Below are positions 15,768 through 23,698 of a DNA stretch of 64,000 nucleotides, in pieces. Both the position numbers and the translations under genes were made by a program. Position 1 is the first letter of the stretch, and each line of letters starts with the position of its first letter. This DNA is from Paenibacillus dakarensis (GTDB taxonomy: Bacteria > Bacillota > Bacilli > Paenibacillales > Paenibacillaceae): NCBI RefSeq assembly GCF_001373415.1, contig NZ_CDSE01000084.1:1-64000 (forward strand). Direction: 5' to 3'. The notes beneath the pieces are model-generated. The model saw only the letters and a list, made by a program, of their open reading frames with translations, ran no database searches and was not told the origin of the DNA.

Positions 15768-15951
15768 TCAATTATCTGTTGGGTCCATTAAAGTTTTGTC
15801 CATCAGCAGTTCTTCATTGTTTTTGGTGGGGGATACACAGGTCGTAACATGTTCGTCCGTTTCCGATATCCCGCTAGATTCTTTAGTTTCGGATACGGAG
15901 CAACAACAAGGGGAACCCTTAGTACCAGGGAGCAGCATAAATTCGATATGA
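15745..15951 (+). CDS. gerPD: Spore germination protein GerPD
   Basis: A 68-residue protein with NQLSVGSIKVLSISSSSLFLVGDTQVVTCSS, the GerPD pattern (xLxVGxIxxxxxSSSSxFxxGD). It starts within the end of gerPC and its TGA overlaps the gerPE ATG (ATGA), so C, D and E are translationally linked. Confidence 0.8.
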   Translation: MKLNVSNNQLSVGSIKVLSISSSSLFLVGDTQVVTCSSVSDIPLDSLVSDTEQQQGEPLVPGSSINSI

Positions 15952-16328
15952 GAGCCTCCCAGGTAGAGAATCTGTATATTTTAAATATTTCAGACAGTTC
16001 CATCATGATCTGCGGAGAAACGGGCAGAGTGATGTCCAAATCCGTCGGGGTTTATATTCAAAATGCGGCTGCTAATGAAGAGGACGAAAAAGATTACTCC
16101 AATCATTCTTACTTTACAAAGGGTATCCCGGCGTGGCCGGAAGATGATGAAGCGGATACCTGGATGTCCTCTGACTCGTCAGAGTCTGTAATTCAAGTGA
16201 AGTCTGTCAAGATTTTGTCTCTCTGTGCAGGAGCTGCTTGTCAGGTTGGGAGTAACCGAACAGTAGACCTGGAGAGCAGGCTCAAATGGATTCAAAAGAG
16301 CGATTCTTCTAAACCGGAAGCAGGATGA
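15948..16328 (+). CDS. gerPE: Spore germination protein GerPE
   Basis: A 126-residue protein. ATG 15948 overlaps the gerPD stop by 4 bp. The reading frame opens earlier, but that upstream part lies within gerPD. MRASQVENLYILNISDSSIMICGETGRV matches the GerPE N terminus (SxVxxLxxxxIxxSSxxxxGD-like), and a second SVKILSLCAGAACQVGSNRT unit lies near 87-106. It ends the recognisable gerP operon; a gerPF gene does not follow. Confidence 0.75.
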   Translation: MRASQVENLYILNISDSSIMICGETGRVMSKSVGVYIQNAAANEEDEKDYSNHSYFTKGIPAWPEDDEADTWMSSDSSESVIQVKSVKILSLCAGAACQVGSNRTVDLESRLKWIQKSDSSKPEAG

Positions 16329-16375
16329 AACAAAGGAAGCAATACAGTAAAAATTGAGAAATGCCTTTTTGTAAT

Positions 16376-16410
16376 GTCTGAACTCTGAATTCTGGAGCGC
16401 AGACTTTTTT
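16376..16410 (+). terminator. Weak terminator after gerPE
   Basis: A short stem GTCTG/CAGAC closes a 19-nt loop and is followed by a run of six T. Confidence 0.45.
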
Positions 16411-16499
16411 GTGCTGTTTGTTGATCTCGGTTGTGTGAATATACAACGAGCCAAAGAATTTGTGATAAAATAATGTTCAGCACAAGGAGGAGAAGCGCA

Positions 16500-17417
16500 A
16501 TGTCAGATGTTAAAGACAACTATGAGGAGCAGCTGGACGCTTTTCTGATCTGGATGAAGGATGCCGGCTATACCATATATACACGTAAGTCCTATTTAAG
16601 TGATGTTTATGAGTTCTTGGAATCATTACATGGTAAGACCATAGAACAGGTCAAGAAGCTTCATGTCATTTCATATTTGTCTTCTGTTCGCGAACGGGGT
16701 GTAAGTGATGCTACGCGAAACCGTAAGCATGCGGCAGTTCATTGTTTCTTCAAGGCTTTAATCGAGATGGAACTTGCAACTAAGAATCCGGCATATGGAA
16801 TAAAGAAATCGAAGACCGAGTCGAATAAAACTCCTTCTTTTCTTAACGAGCAAGAATTGATGCGTTTTTTTGAATCGATCCAAGGGAAATATCGGACGCG
16901 TAACATTGCAGTTTTTTTCCTAATGGCGTATATGGGGCTTCGCATTGGCGAGGTTCATGCCTTAAATTTATCAGATTATAATGCTGAGCATAGAACATTG
17001 AGCGTATTTGGTAAAGGACGAAAGTGGCGTTCGCTTCCGATACCTGAGCCAGTCCATCAGATGCTTGACCAGGCTATCTCGGAAAGAATAGAACCTAGAC
17101 GTGCAAAAGAGGATGCCATGTTCACATCCCAGAAAGGTCGCAGGCTGTCTATACGATGCATCCAGCAGATTGCTTCAGATACCTTCGAACGTTTTCAAGC
17201 GGATGTTCCAGAACAACACAGGTTAGCATATTCCAGTCATAAGCTAAGACATTCGTTTGGTACAATGCTGCTTCGAAAGGGAGCTGACTTAAGAACGGTG
17301 CAGGAATTGCTGGGACACTCTTCAATCCAGACAACTACGATCTATACGCATGTGACAAATCGAGAAAAGGAAGAGGCCATCTCCCGTCTGAAAATTCAGA
17401 TTCCTACACCTCAATAA
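16500..17417 (+). CDS. Tyrosine recombinase/integrase (XerC/XerD-like, 305 aa)
   Basis: A complete phage-integrase-family recombinase with all catalytic residues: R148 (MGLRIGEV), K172 (FGKG), H247 and R250 (SSHKLRHSF), H273 (LGHSS), Y282 (TIYTHV). The core-binding domain spans about 8-95. Its size matches XerC/XerD rather than the longer XerS. AAGGAGGAG fixes ATG 16500. It has its own region after gerP, and a dif-like palindrome begins on the last base of its stop codon. That adjacency, plus three further such sites within 14 kb, suggests it acts on them. It might instead be the CodV/RipX-type housekeeping enzyme; the genomic context does not decide this. Confidence 0.85.
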   Translation: MSDVKDNYEEQLDAFLIWMKDAGYTIYTRKSYLSDVYEFLESLHGKTIEQVKKLHVISYLSSVRERGVSDATRNRKHAAVHCFFKALIEMELATKNPAYGIKKSKTESNKTPSFLNEQELMRFFESIQGKYRTRNIAVFFLMAYMGLRIGEVHALNLSDYNAEHRTLSVFGKGRKWRSLPIPEPVHQMLDQAISERIEPRRAKEDAMFTSQKGRRLSIRCIQQIASDTFERFQADVPEQHRLAYSSHKLRHSFGTMLLRKGADLRTVQELLGHSSIQTTTIYTHVTNREKEEAISRLKIQIPTPQ

Positions 17418-17444
17418 GATTACATATTTAATATTATGTAAACA
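17417..17444 (+). other. dif-like site 3, abutting the recombinase stop codon
   Basis: Left arm AGATTACATAT (17417-17427), spacer TTAATA, right arm TTATGTAAACA (17434-17444). The arms are near-complementary, and the first base is the last base of the TAA stop of the 305-residue recombinase. It lies between convergent genes, so a promoter operator is unlikely. Confidence 0.5.
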
Positions 17445-17633
17445 TATGAACGCTTTATAACTCTATCCATACGATAACAGGCTGAAAAGAAATGGACATT
17501 TTCGAAATCTCAATCATCATACAGTCGTTTCTTAACTTAATTGTATTAATAATTAATCACATTAACTAATTGGCGAGGGCATTATAAGAAAGGTAATATG
17601 CAATCAAATCATGTTTGACGAGTTCATATTAAT

Positions 17634-17684
17634 AAAAAAAGCGCCTGATTGTCCTCTTAAGGGAGGGAGCAATCAGGCGCTTTT
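17634..17684 (-). terminator. Intrinsic terminator of ldh
   Basis: An 11-bp stem (GCGCCTGATTG and its complement) followed on the minus strand by seven T, 10 bp after the ldh stop codon. Confidence 0.9.
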
Positions 17685-17694
17685 CTACATTTAC

Positions 17695-18624
17695 TTACGA
17701 TTGAAGATTGGCAATTTCTGATTTTAATTTTTCAGCTGATTGCTGGAAGAGTTGAGTCTCCTCATCGGTGAGGTGCACATCCAGCACTTCACGTACTCCC
17801 GTACGGTCGACCACGCAAGGTACGCCCAAGTATACATCCGATACACCGTTATAGTCCTTGAGAAGGGTGGAAACGGTAAGTACAGAGCTCTCATCATGCA
17901 TAATGGCTGTCACGATCCGGTCCAAGGCCATAGCGATGGCATAAAACGTTGCACCTTTAGCGTTGATGATTTCATAAGCAGCATTCTTGGTGTTATAGGC
18001 GATTTCATTCTTCTCTTCTTCACTCATCTGTAGTTTAACACCTGCCACATGGGCAAGGCTCCAGACGGCTACTTCAGAATCGCCATGTTCGCCAATAATG
18101 TTTGCGTGGATACTGCGAGGGTCAATATTTTTGTTCTTACCAATCAAATAGCGGAAGCGTGCGCTGTCCAGCAAGGTGCCGGAACCGATTACCCGGTTAA
18201 CCGGAAATCCGCTTACTTTCTGTGTAATATAAGCCAAAATATCTACCGGATTCGTAGCAATCAGCAAAATACCATCCTTATTGTACTTGGTGATATTCTG
18301 AACGATATCATTAAAGATTGCTGCATTTTTCTTCAAGAGGTCGATACGGGTTTCTCCTGGCTTCTGAGAAGCACCCGCAGTAACGATAATAATATCCGCC
18401 CCCTTACAGTCTGAATAGTCACCTGCCCATACGGTAACACCGCCTACGAAAGGCAGTCCGTGATTCATATCCAGTGCCTCACCTACGGCTTTATCATGGT
18501 TTACATCAATTAATACGATTTCGGATACACGCTTGCGAAGCAGAAGCGTAAATGCAGTGGTTGTACCAACTGCGCCTGTTCCGATAATAACCACACGGCT
18601 CGGCTTGAAGTTATCAGTAGTCAT
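17695..18624 (-). CDS. ldh: L-lactate dehydrogenase
   Basis: A 309-residue NAD-dependent enzyme interconverting pyruvate and L-lactate and regenerating NAD+ during fermentation. It shows the NAD-binding GTGAVG (about 16-21), the AGASQKPGETRIDLL loop with the mobile-loop Arg, the ATNPVDI segment and the proton-relay His in IGEHGDSEVAVW (about 177-188). The substrate-discriminating loop residues support lactate over malate, though malate dehydrogenase shares the fold. GGAGA precedes the ATG. It is a single-gene unit with its own terminator. No TTGTGA-N6-TCACAA Rex box was found upstream, but a TTTACC/GGTAAA dyad overlaps the candidate -10. Confidence 0.92.
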   Translation of the reverse strand: MTTDNFKPSRVVIIGTGAVGTTTAFTLLLRKRVSEIVLIDVNHDKAVGEALDMNHGLPFVGGVTVWAGDYSDCKGADIIIVTAGASQKPGETRIDLLKKNAAIFNDIVQNITKYNKDGILLIATNPVDILAYITQKVSGFPVNRVIGSGTLLDSARFRYLIGKNKNIDPRSIHANIIGEHGDSEVAVWSLAHVAGVKLQMSEEEKNEIAYNTKNAAYEIINAKGATFYAIAMALDRIVTAIMHDESSVLTVSTLLKDYNGVSDVYLGVPCVVDRTGVREVLDVHLTDEETQLFQQSAEKLKSEIANLQS

Positions 18625-18681
18625 TAAAACATCTCCTTCTCCTAATTATTTGTTTATTGGAAAATTGTTGTTCGAAATACA

Positions 18682-18702
18682 TTTACCCATTATAGTGGTA
18701 AA
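18682..18702 (-). promoter_or_regulatory. Candidate ldh promoter -10 with overlapping dyad
   Basis: TATAAT on the minus strand (18694-18689) is embedded in the inverted repeat TTTACC-N9-GGTAAA. A repressor site over the -10 is plausible. The -35 match is poor. Confidence 0.35.
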
Positions 18703-18842
18703 CCCATGGAAATGGTATTGCTTTCACCAAAAGGAAGGACAAGTTATGCCGTAGATTACCTTACAGCTATTTTATATGGCAAAGACCAAGAACAGGAGAC
18801 CCGGTTGAGCCTTCTGTTCTTAGATAACCTGATTATGCAAAC

Positions 18843-19070
18843 TTATTCTTCGAGCTGATGATTCGCTTCATCTTTAATTTCTTCTCGGAAGCCATCAATG
18901 CTCTTCTTGCGGCGTTGATTCTTCTCTAGAATCTGTGCTTTCTCCGAGGCAGAAATTTCATTACTGAATTCATTCAGATAAGATTCAGCTTCTCTAAAAT
19001 TCTCGATGGTGTTTTGCACAGCTTTTTGTAAATGAGCAACATTATCCTCGCGGTTATCCGGTTTTGACAT
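18843..19070 (-). CDS. tlp: Small acid-soluble spore protein Tlp
   Basis: A 75-residue protein starting MSKPDNREDNVAHLQKAVQ and containing QNTIENFREAE and EKNQRRKKSIDGFREEIKDEA, the conserved blocks of the Tlp family of spore-core proteins. The frame extends five codons further upstream, but GGAGGTG directly before ATG 19070 decides the start. Expression is expected in the forespore under SigmaG, although I did not find a convincing SigmaG promoter. It is a monocistronic gene. Confidence 0.88.
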   Translation of the reverse strand: MSKPDNREDNVAHLQKAVQNTIENFREAESYLNEFSNEISASEKAQILEKNQRRKKSIDGFREEIKDEANHQLEE

Positions 19071-19245
19071 GAGTTTCACCTCCAATAGTCAAGCTCATAA
19101 GACTTTCTTCACTTAACACATTCAGAAGTTTTCCAAGTTAGTGGCATACTTATTCATAACCAAAATTAATGTAATTAATTAGTAAAAAAGATACAGAATT
19201 GTTATCCATCTGAAAGGGTTCAGTTCTATAATCATGGATGTGGTA

Positions 19246-19254
19246 TGATATAAT
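19246..19254 (+). promoter_or_regulatory. Extended -10 promoter of the BNR lipoprotein gene
   Basis: TGATATAAT is an extended -10 (TG-N-TATAAT) about 50 bp upstream of the TTG start. No good -35 is visible, as is usual for this type. Confidence 0.4.
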
Positions 19255-19305
19255 GACCAAAAATGCGACGTGAAAACGCCTGATTCATACGAAGGGGGAT
19301 GCTGC

Positions 19306-20586
19306 TTGAATCTACGTAAACATTCGTATAGTCTTAGCATTCTAGTGCTGCTTCTATTACTCATGACGGCTTGTTCATCTGATACCGAGCCTGCAGCGGT
19401 ACAGCAAAGAACGCTTGAGAGAGATACTGAATCTGTTGAGGATGGACAGACTTTGACCGTTATAACAAATGAGACAGAGGAAAAAGCCTCAAAGGATAAG
19501 GGAAAATATCAAATCCAGACCCGATTAACAGACTTTCATATGTTAAATGAATCGGAAGGGATTGCTTGGGGCTTAACAAAGACAGCGTTAAGATTATATC
19601 TGACAGAAGATTATGGAGAGACATGGGTTAATATTTCTCCTTCATCGAACATTCATTTTGTGGACAAGCTAGAATATGGCAAGGATATATTTTTTACAGA
19701 TAAAGATCATGGCTGGATTGTTCGTAATGCCAAAGGGAGGAAGGAAACGGTGCTCCTGAATACCAGCAATGGAGGGAGGGAGTGGCAGCTATCATCTTTA
19801 CCGGGGGTTGGTGAAGTGACGGCTTTATCATTCACTTCTTCTATGAGAGGCTGGGTAATGTCAGCTGGTGTCACCTCTCCTGGTTCTCAGGAAAAGTCCT
19901 TATTTCTTACCAGCGATAACGGCGGTAAGTGGACCAACATTATGGAGAATACAGATTATCCAACTTCCCGTATGCCGGGTACGATCATTCCGCGAACAGG
20001 ACATCTGAAAGGAATGACTTTTGCTAACTCGTCTTTTGGATTAGCCACAATTAAAGAGACAAGAGGTTCCAAATTATATATAACCCGCGACGGGGGATTG
20101 AAGTGGAGCTCTTCAAAATATGTCTTTCAAGATGAGCATTTGAAAAATTGCGATTCCTACATAACGGGTATACCGCAGTTTTTAGGTAATACGGATGAGG
20201 CATGGGTTCCGCTTAACTGTACCAAAAATCAAAAGACATATTATTCAGGATACTTTTCAACTGATAGCGGAGAAACCTGGGATTATATTAATTTTTCTTT
20301 AAAGCCCGTAGATAAGTTGGGAACACTTAGCCCTATATTCAAAAGTCTGAAAGAAGGATGGAGTGTAATCAATGGAATTGTTTATTACACGAAGGATATG
20401 GGGAAGACATGGACAGCTTTTCCTAAGGATCCTGGCCTAACAAAGCATCTGGCTGAGTTTCCTATCGTCTCCAAGATGCAGTTTGCTTCCTCCGAAGTGG
20501 GATGGATGCTTGTAGAGACTACCGATGGTAAGCGTTCGAGGTTGTTGCAAAGTATGGACGGTGGACAAAGTTGGAGAATTAGATAA
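19306..20586 (+). CDS. BNR/YCF48-like beta-propeller lipoprotein
   Basis: A 426-residue exported lipoprotein. TTG 19306, with GGGGG 8 bp upstream, gives MNLRKHSYSLSILVLLLLL and the lipobox LMTAC. The rest has at least six Asp-box repeats of the S/N-x-D-x-G-x-T-W type (DYGETW, NGGREW, NGGKW, DGGLKW, DSGETW, DMGKTW, DGGQSW), the marker of BNR/sialidase and YCF48-type propellers. No sialidase active-site arginines stand out, so it is more likely a binding or assembly protein at the outer membrane face than a hydrolase. Its partner is unknown. It is a single gene with a strong terminator. Confidence 0.82.
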   Translation: MNLRKHSYSLSILVLLLLLMTACSSDTEPAAVQQRTLERDTESVEDGQTLTVITNETEEKASKDKGKYQIQTRLTDFHMLNESEGIAWGLTKTALRLYLTEDYGETWVNISPSSNIHFVDKLEYGKDIFFTDKDHGWIVRNAKGRKETVLLNTSNGGREWQLSSLPGVGEVTALSFTSSMRGWVMSAGVTSPGSQEKSLFLTSDNGGKWTNIMENTDYPTSRMPGTIIPRTGHLKGMTFANSSFGLATIKETRGSKLYITRDGGLKWSSSKYVFQDEHLKNCDSYITGIPQFLGNTDEAWVPLNCTKNQKTYYSGYFSTDSGETWDYINFSLKPVDKLGTLSPIFKSLKEGWSVINGIVYYTKDMGKTWTAFPKDPGLTKHLAEFPIVSKMQFASSEVGWMLVETTDGKRSRLLQSMDGGQSWRIR

Positions 20587-20598
20587 GACACATCACGA

Positions 20599-20650
20599 AC
20601 AGGCTTTGAGCTCTGAATGATTCATTCAGCAGGCGGCAAAGCCTGTTTTG
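20599..20650 (+). terminator. Intrinsic terminator after the BNR lipoprotein gene
   Basis: A 10-bp stem ACAGGCTTTG/CAAAGCCTGT with an internal second small hairpin, followed by TTTTGTG. Confidence 0.8.
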
Positions 20651-20677
20651 TGTTCATTTCACCAAAAGGACATAATA

Positions 20678-20695
20678 TTGTGAAAATAATCACAA
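20678..20695 (+). promoter_or_regulatory. Perfect FNR/Rex-type operator
   Basis: TTGTGA-N6-TCACAA, an 18-bp site with two perfect 6-bp arms. It satisfies both the Rex pattern (TTGTGA-N6-TCACAA) and the FNR/CRP pattern (TGTGA-N6-TCACA). It lies 68 bp upstream of the cysteine-rich small gene and upstream of a TAATAT-like -10 (near 20716). Confidence 0.7.
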
Positions 20696-20762
20696 ACATC
20701 AAGCTGTTTTCGTGCTAATATTAGGATGTAAAGAAGAGGTTAAACAAATAGGAGTGATTGAG

Positions 20763-20951
20763 ATGAAGATGGAAAAAGACATGATAACTGCCAATTTACT
20801 ACGTTTATGTTATCACTGTGAAGATGCACACCTGTGTGAAAGCGAAGAAAAATGCAGAGCTTGCTGGACTGAGCAAGGACAAATGGCTGAAGACCATGCA
20901 GAAGAAGGCCAGCGGGAAACGAAGGAATTTCTGCAGCTTATGCATGCTTAA
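20763..20951 (+). CDS. Cysteine-rich small protein of unknown function
   Basis: A 62-residue acidic protein. ATG 20763 is chosen because TAGGAGTG precedes it; the frame is open 17 codons further upstream. It has five cysteines between residues 16 and 35 in the order C-x2-C-x5-C-x5-C-x2-C (LCYHC...LC...KCRAC), suggesting metal or Fe-S binding, followed by a charged helix. I do not recognise a family. The upstream FNR/Rex-type box implies control by oxygen or the NADH/NAD+ ratio, which would suit a redox-linked small protein. This role is inference. Confidence 0.6.
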   Translation: MKMEKDMITANLLRLCYHCEDAHLCESEEKCRACWTEQGQMAEDHAEEGQRETKEFLQLMHA

Positions 20952-21178
20952 GAATCTGTTAAGGAACCCATGGAAACAAAGAATACAATTGAAACATTTT
21001 ATGACTTGAAGCTGATGGTTTGTAGCGATACAGACGATCAGCTTTTTGTTTTCCTCTTGTCCAACAACAAACGAGTTATTTTTCCGAAGCTTGAGTTAAA
21101 GTTGTCTTTATCCATGCATATAATTTAAAGAAGACAAGGAATCAGGTTCAGAAGTGATGGAAGGGAAGGGGGAAACTT

Positions 21179-21595
21179 ATGGGATCGGAATCAGTTTGGA
21201 TGTTCGATTTTTTCGGTAGTGTGATGCCTTTTGTTTTTATTGCCGTCCTTGGTATTATACTGCTATCCGCAGGCAAAGGCTTATTGCAATGGAACCGTAA
21301 TAACAGGCAGCCGCTTCTCACCGTAAATTCGCGTATTGTCAGTAAAAGAAGCGAAGTTACACAGAGTCATCAACCGGACGATAGTATTTCTAGCCGTACC
21401 CGCACATCCTATTACCTGACCTTTGAAGTAGAAAGCGGCGATCGAATGGAGTTTGCAGTTAGCGGGGAGGAATATGGTGTCTCTGCAGAAGGTGATGAAG
21501 GGAGATTATCCTTTCAAGGAACCCGGTACTACAAATTTGAACGTTATCCCCGGCCCCTTTATGAGCCTGTTCGTGGTTATGAAGATCGACGGTAG
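21179..21595 (+). CDS. DUF2500 family membrane-anchored protein
   Basis: A 138-residue protein with one N-terminal membrane helix (about 14-34), the GKGLLQWNRNNRQPLLTV junction, and a beta-rich domain with YYLTFEVESGDRMEFAVSGEEYGVSAEGDEGRLSFQGTRYYKFER in the second half, the DUF2500 signature. The function is unknown. The domain probably lies on one side of the cytoplasmic membrane; the side is not certain. GGAAGGGGG precedes the ATG. A terminator and then dif-like site 4 follow. Confidence 0.8.
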   Translation: MGSESVWMFDFFGSVMPFVFIAVLGIILLSAGKGLLQWNRNNRQPLLTVNSRIVSKRSEVTQSHQPDDSISSRTRTSYYLTFEVESGDRMEFAVSGEEYGVSAEGDEGRLSFQGTRYYKFERYPRPLYEPVRGYEDRR

Positions 21596-21637
21596 TTCGA
21601 TATTAAGTCTACATTAATTTAATATTGAGTAGAATAG

Positions 21638-21680
21638 AAGCCGTCAAGTAGATGAGTATTTTTCTACAGATGGCTTTTTT
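21638..21680 (+). terminator. Intrinsic terminator after the DUF2500 gene
   Basis: An AAGCC...GGCTT stem with an inner GTAGA/TCTAC pairing, followed by a T run. Confidence 0.75.
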
Positions 21681-21698
21681 ATATGAATATATATATAT

Positions 21699-21726
21699 AG
21701 TTAACATAAATTATATTATGTAAACT
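21699..21726 (+). other. dif-like site 4
   Basis: Left arm AGTTAACATAA (21699-21709), spacer ATTATA, right arm TTATGTAAACT (21716-21726). The arms are reverse complements except for one position. It lies between the DUF2500 terminator and the copC-like gene. Confidence 0.5.
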
Positions 21727-21858
21727 AAATGTTTGATTAATATCACAGCTATCCGATAAGTTTTTAAGAATATTTAAATACTCTATAGCTTTGCATACCC
21801 GTCTTTGCTATCATGGGGAAAGTTATAGATTAAATGTGAATATAAGGGGGACCCATTG

Positions 21859-22461
21859 TTGAAAATTTGGAAATCAGTAATGATATTCTTCGTCATGGCA
21901 TTGATCTTCGTTTTTCCAGCAGGGGCCTGGGCACATTCGAAACTGCAAATAAGTGTACCGCCTGCGGATTCGACATCAACTGAGCACGTGAAGGAACTCA
22001 GCCTAACGTTTAATGAAAATATTAATACAACGCTGAGCACGTTGATCATCACGAGTGATAATGGCGAGAAAATCGATAATGCGGAAGTTAGTATTGGAGA
22101 CAACCTCATGAAAGCCACACTTGAAAGTCCATTAGGCCCAGGGACATACACTGTTGAGTGGAAAATCGTAGGCGCTGACGGACATCCCGTGAAAGGGAAC
22201 TATAGCATCCATGTTGAGATCCCTGAAGAGGCATCTGAAGAAGCACCGTTAGTATTACCAGCAGATGGCCAAGATCAGGCAAGTGAAACGCCAGAAGATA
22301 CAGCTCAGTCATCCGGGAATAACAATCAAGCAGCTGAACAACCGCTGTCCACTTCAAATGCTGATGAATCAGGTACGGAAACAATGTGGTGGGTTGGAAT
22401 GATCATCATCCTAGGTATGATTGGGCTGGGTATATCTCTTAAATCCCGGAATAGAAGGTAA
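21859..22461 (+). CDS. CopC domain protein (copper-binding, membrane-anchored)
   Basis: A protein of about 200 residues. Two consecutive TTG codons (21856, 21859) follow GGGGG, and I prefer the second by spacing. A signal peptide ends at AWA, so the mature chain begins HSKLQISVPPADST with the N-terminal His that binds Cu(II) in CopC proteins. The CopC beta-barrel (ELSLTFNENIN, TYTVEWKIVGADGHPVKGNYSIHV) spans about 25-120. It is followed by an acidic linker and a C-terminal membrane helix (about 178-196). It is co-transcribed with the CopD-like gene 3 bp downstream, together forming a split YcnJ-like copper-uptake system. Confidence 0.85.
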   Translation: MKIWKSVMIFFVMALIFVFPAGAWAHSKLQISVPPADSTSTEHVKELSLTFNENINTTLSTLIITSDNGEKIDNAEVSIGDNLMKATLESPLGPGTYTVEWKIVGADGHPVKGNYSIHVEIPEEASEEAPLVLPADGQDQASETPEDTAQSSGNNNQAAEQPLSTSNADESGTETMWWVGMIIILGMIGLGISLKSRNRR

Positions 22462-22464
22462 TCC

Positions 22465-23541
22465 ATGTACTGGATTAGTGAGCCGTTTCTTTATTTGGGG
22501 TTTGCCATTTTGGCAGGAATAACGGTTCTTTCACTTGCACCTGAGTCGAAGAAACCCGTAATCAAATTTCCTGTATGGCTAGGACCTGCTGCTGCCGTTA
22601 TTGTAGCTTTATGTGCTTTCATACCGATTCTTCAAATCATCCTATTTTTTAAAGAGGATGTCGGATTATCACAGTCATTTAAAGCGGTCATGTTTTCTTT
22701 TAAGGAAGGAGAAAGGTACGCCTCGACAGCTGCCTTATCCTTTCTCATGGCCGTTCTGACCGTTTTTATTCACAGAAGACCTTCTGCGTTTATACGTTGG
22801 TTGATGCCTCTTGCCTTATTAGGGATATCATTCGCCATGTCTTCATTCAATCATGCTGCTTCTTTGTTCGGAGTTAAAGGTGAGCTTGCATTTTTCGGGC
22901 ATTTTACGTCCATGGCGGTATGGACAGGAACACTTCTGATCGTGGGCTGGTTTTCTAAAGGGAGCAAGGGCTGGGGTGCTTTTCTAAAATGGTTCCATCC
23001 CCTGGCAATCCTGTCTGTGACCATTGTAATCGGCTCAGGACTGTTTCTGATGAGCGGTGTGACTCCTGATCTGGTGAATAGTTGGATTGTGCCTTACGGA
23101 CAAGCGCTTCTGATTAAACATATATTAATTATCCCGCTTCTCTTTTTCGCATTTATAAACGGTTATCTTGCGAAAAGAAAGCTGGCGCTTAACCCCCGGT
23201 TTAATCCTGCTGTTTGGTCAAGATATGAAGGAGTCATTCTCTGGCTCATTTATATTGTCACCGGATATATGAATCAGCAGTCTGCGCCTCATGATATATC
23301 GGTTGTCTTGTCGGCAGCTGATGCAGCAGACACGTTTCTCTGGTTTCATGCTGCGTTTGATGGAATGCCGTTACGATTTACATGGAGCCTGCCTGGCATC
23401 ATGTTCCTTCTCATTGGTGCCGGATTGTTATTACGGATGGTAACGGTGTTTAGAAGGAATAGAAGGGCTGCAGAAGCGCTTTTATGCGGGTTATTAGCTG
23501 CTGCGGCCATTTATACAGGCATTATGTTTTCATTTCAATAA
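22465..23541 (+). CDS. CopD family copper transport membrane protein
   Basis: A 358-residue polytopic membrane protein with about eight to nine helices. FNHAASLFGVKGELAFFGHFTSMAVWTG and ALLIKHILIIPLLFFAFINGYLA carry the conserved histidines of CopD/YcnJ. With CopC next door, it probably moves copper across the cytoplasmic membrane. It starts 3 bp after copC stops, so translation is coupled. In B. subtilis CopC and CopD domains are fused in YcnJ; here they are separate. A strong terminator follows. Confidence 0.85.
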   Translation: MYWISEPFLYLGFAILAGITVLSLAPESKKPVIKFPVWLGPAAAVIVALCAFIPILQIILFFKEDVGLSQSFKAVMFSFKEGERYASTAALSFLMAVLTVFIHRRPSAFIRWLMPLALLGISFAMSSFNHAASLFGVKGELAFFGHFTSMAVWTGTLLIVGWFSKGSKGWGAFLKWFHPLAILSVTIVIGSGLFLMSGVTPDLVNSWIVPYGQALLIKHILIIPLLFFAFINGYLAKRKLALNPRFNPAVWSRYEGVILWLIYIVTGYMNQQSAPHDISVVLSAADAADTFLWFHAAFDGMPLRFTWSLPGIMFLLIGAGLLLRMVTVFRRNRRAAEALLCGLLAAAAIYTGIMFSFQ

Positions 23542-23557
23542 AATTATTGGTTTTATT

Positions 23558-23603
23558 AAAGGGTGTTCCGAATTGTCAAATAGACATGGAACACCCTTTT
23601 TTT
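23558..23603 (+). terminator. Intrinsic terminator of the copC-copD operon
   Basis: A perfect 12-bp stem AAAGGGTGTTCC/GGAACACCCTTT with an 18-nt loop and a long T run. Confidence 0.92.
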
Positions 23604-23637
23604 GCTGGAAAAGTTTATAACCGGTTCTTACGCAGTC

Positions 23638-23665
23638 ACCTCTATGGGCATGAGCACATAAGATA
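23638..23665 (+). promoter_or_regulatory. Mother-cell sporulation promoter (SigmaK-like) of cwlJ-gerQ
   Basis: AC (23638-23639), 17-bp spacer, CATAAGATA (23657-23665) matches AC-N17-CATANNNTA. SigmaE shares the CATA -10 core, and the Bacillus cwlJ gene is SigmaE-controlled, so either mother-cell factor is possible. Confidence 0.6.
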
Positions 23666-23698
23666 CATGGTGAATCCAAGGAAGTGAGGAGGAGGACC

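Noticed and set aside
18500..18520. GTTTACAT within ldh as another dif-like half-site
   Set aside because: Lies in coding sequence, has no partner arm at the right spacing, and an 8-bp match is expected by chance.
18625..18780. Rex box at the ldh promoter
   Set aside because: Expected from other Bacillota, but no TTGTGA-N6-TCACAA or close variant is present; only a TTTACC/GGTAAA dyad was found.
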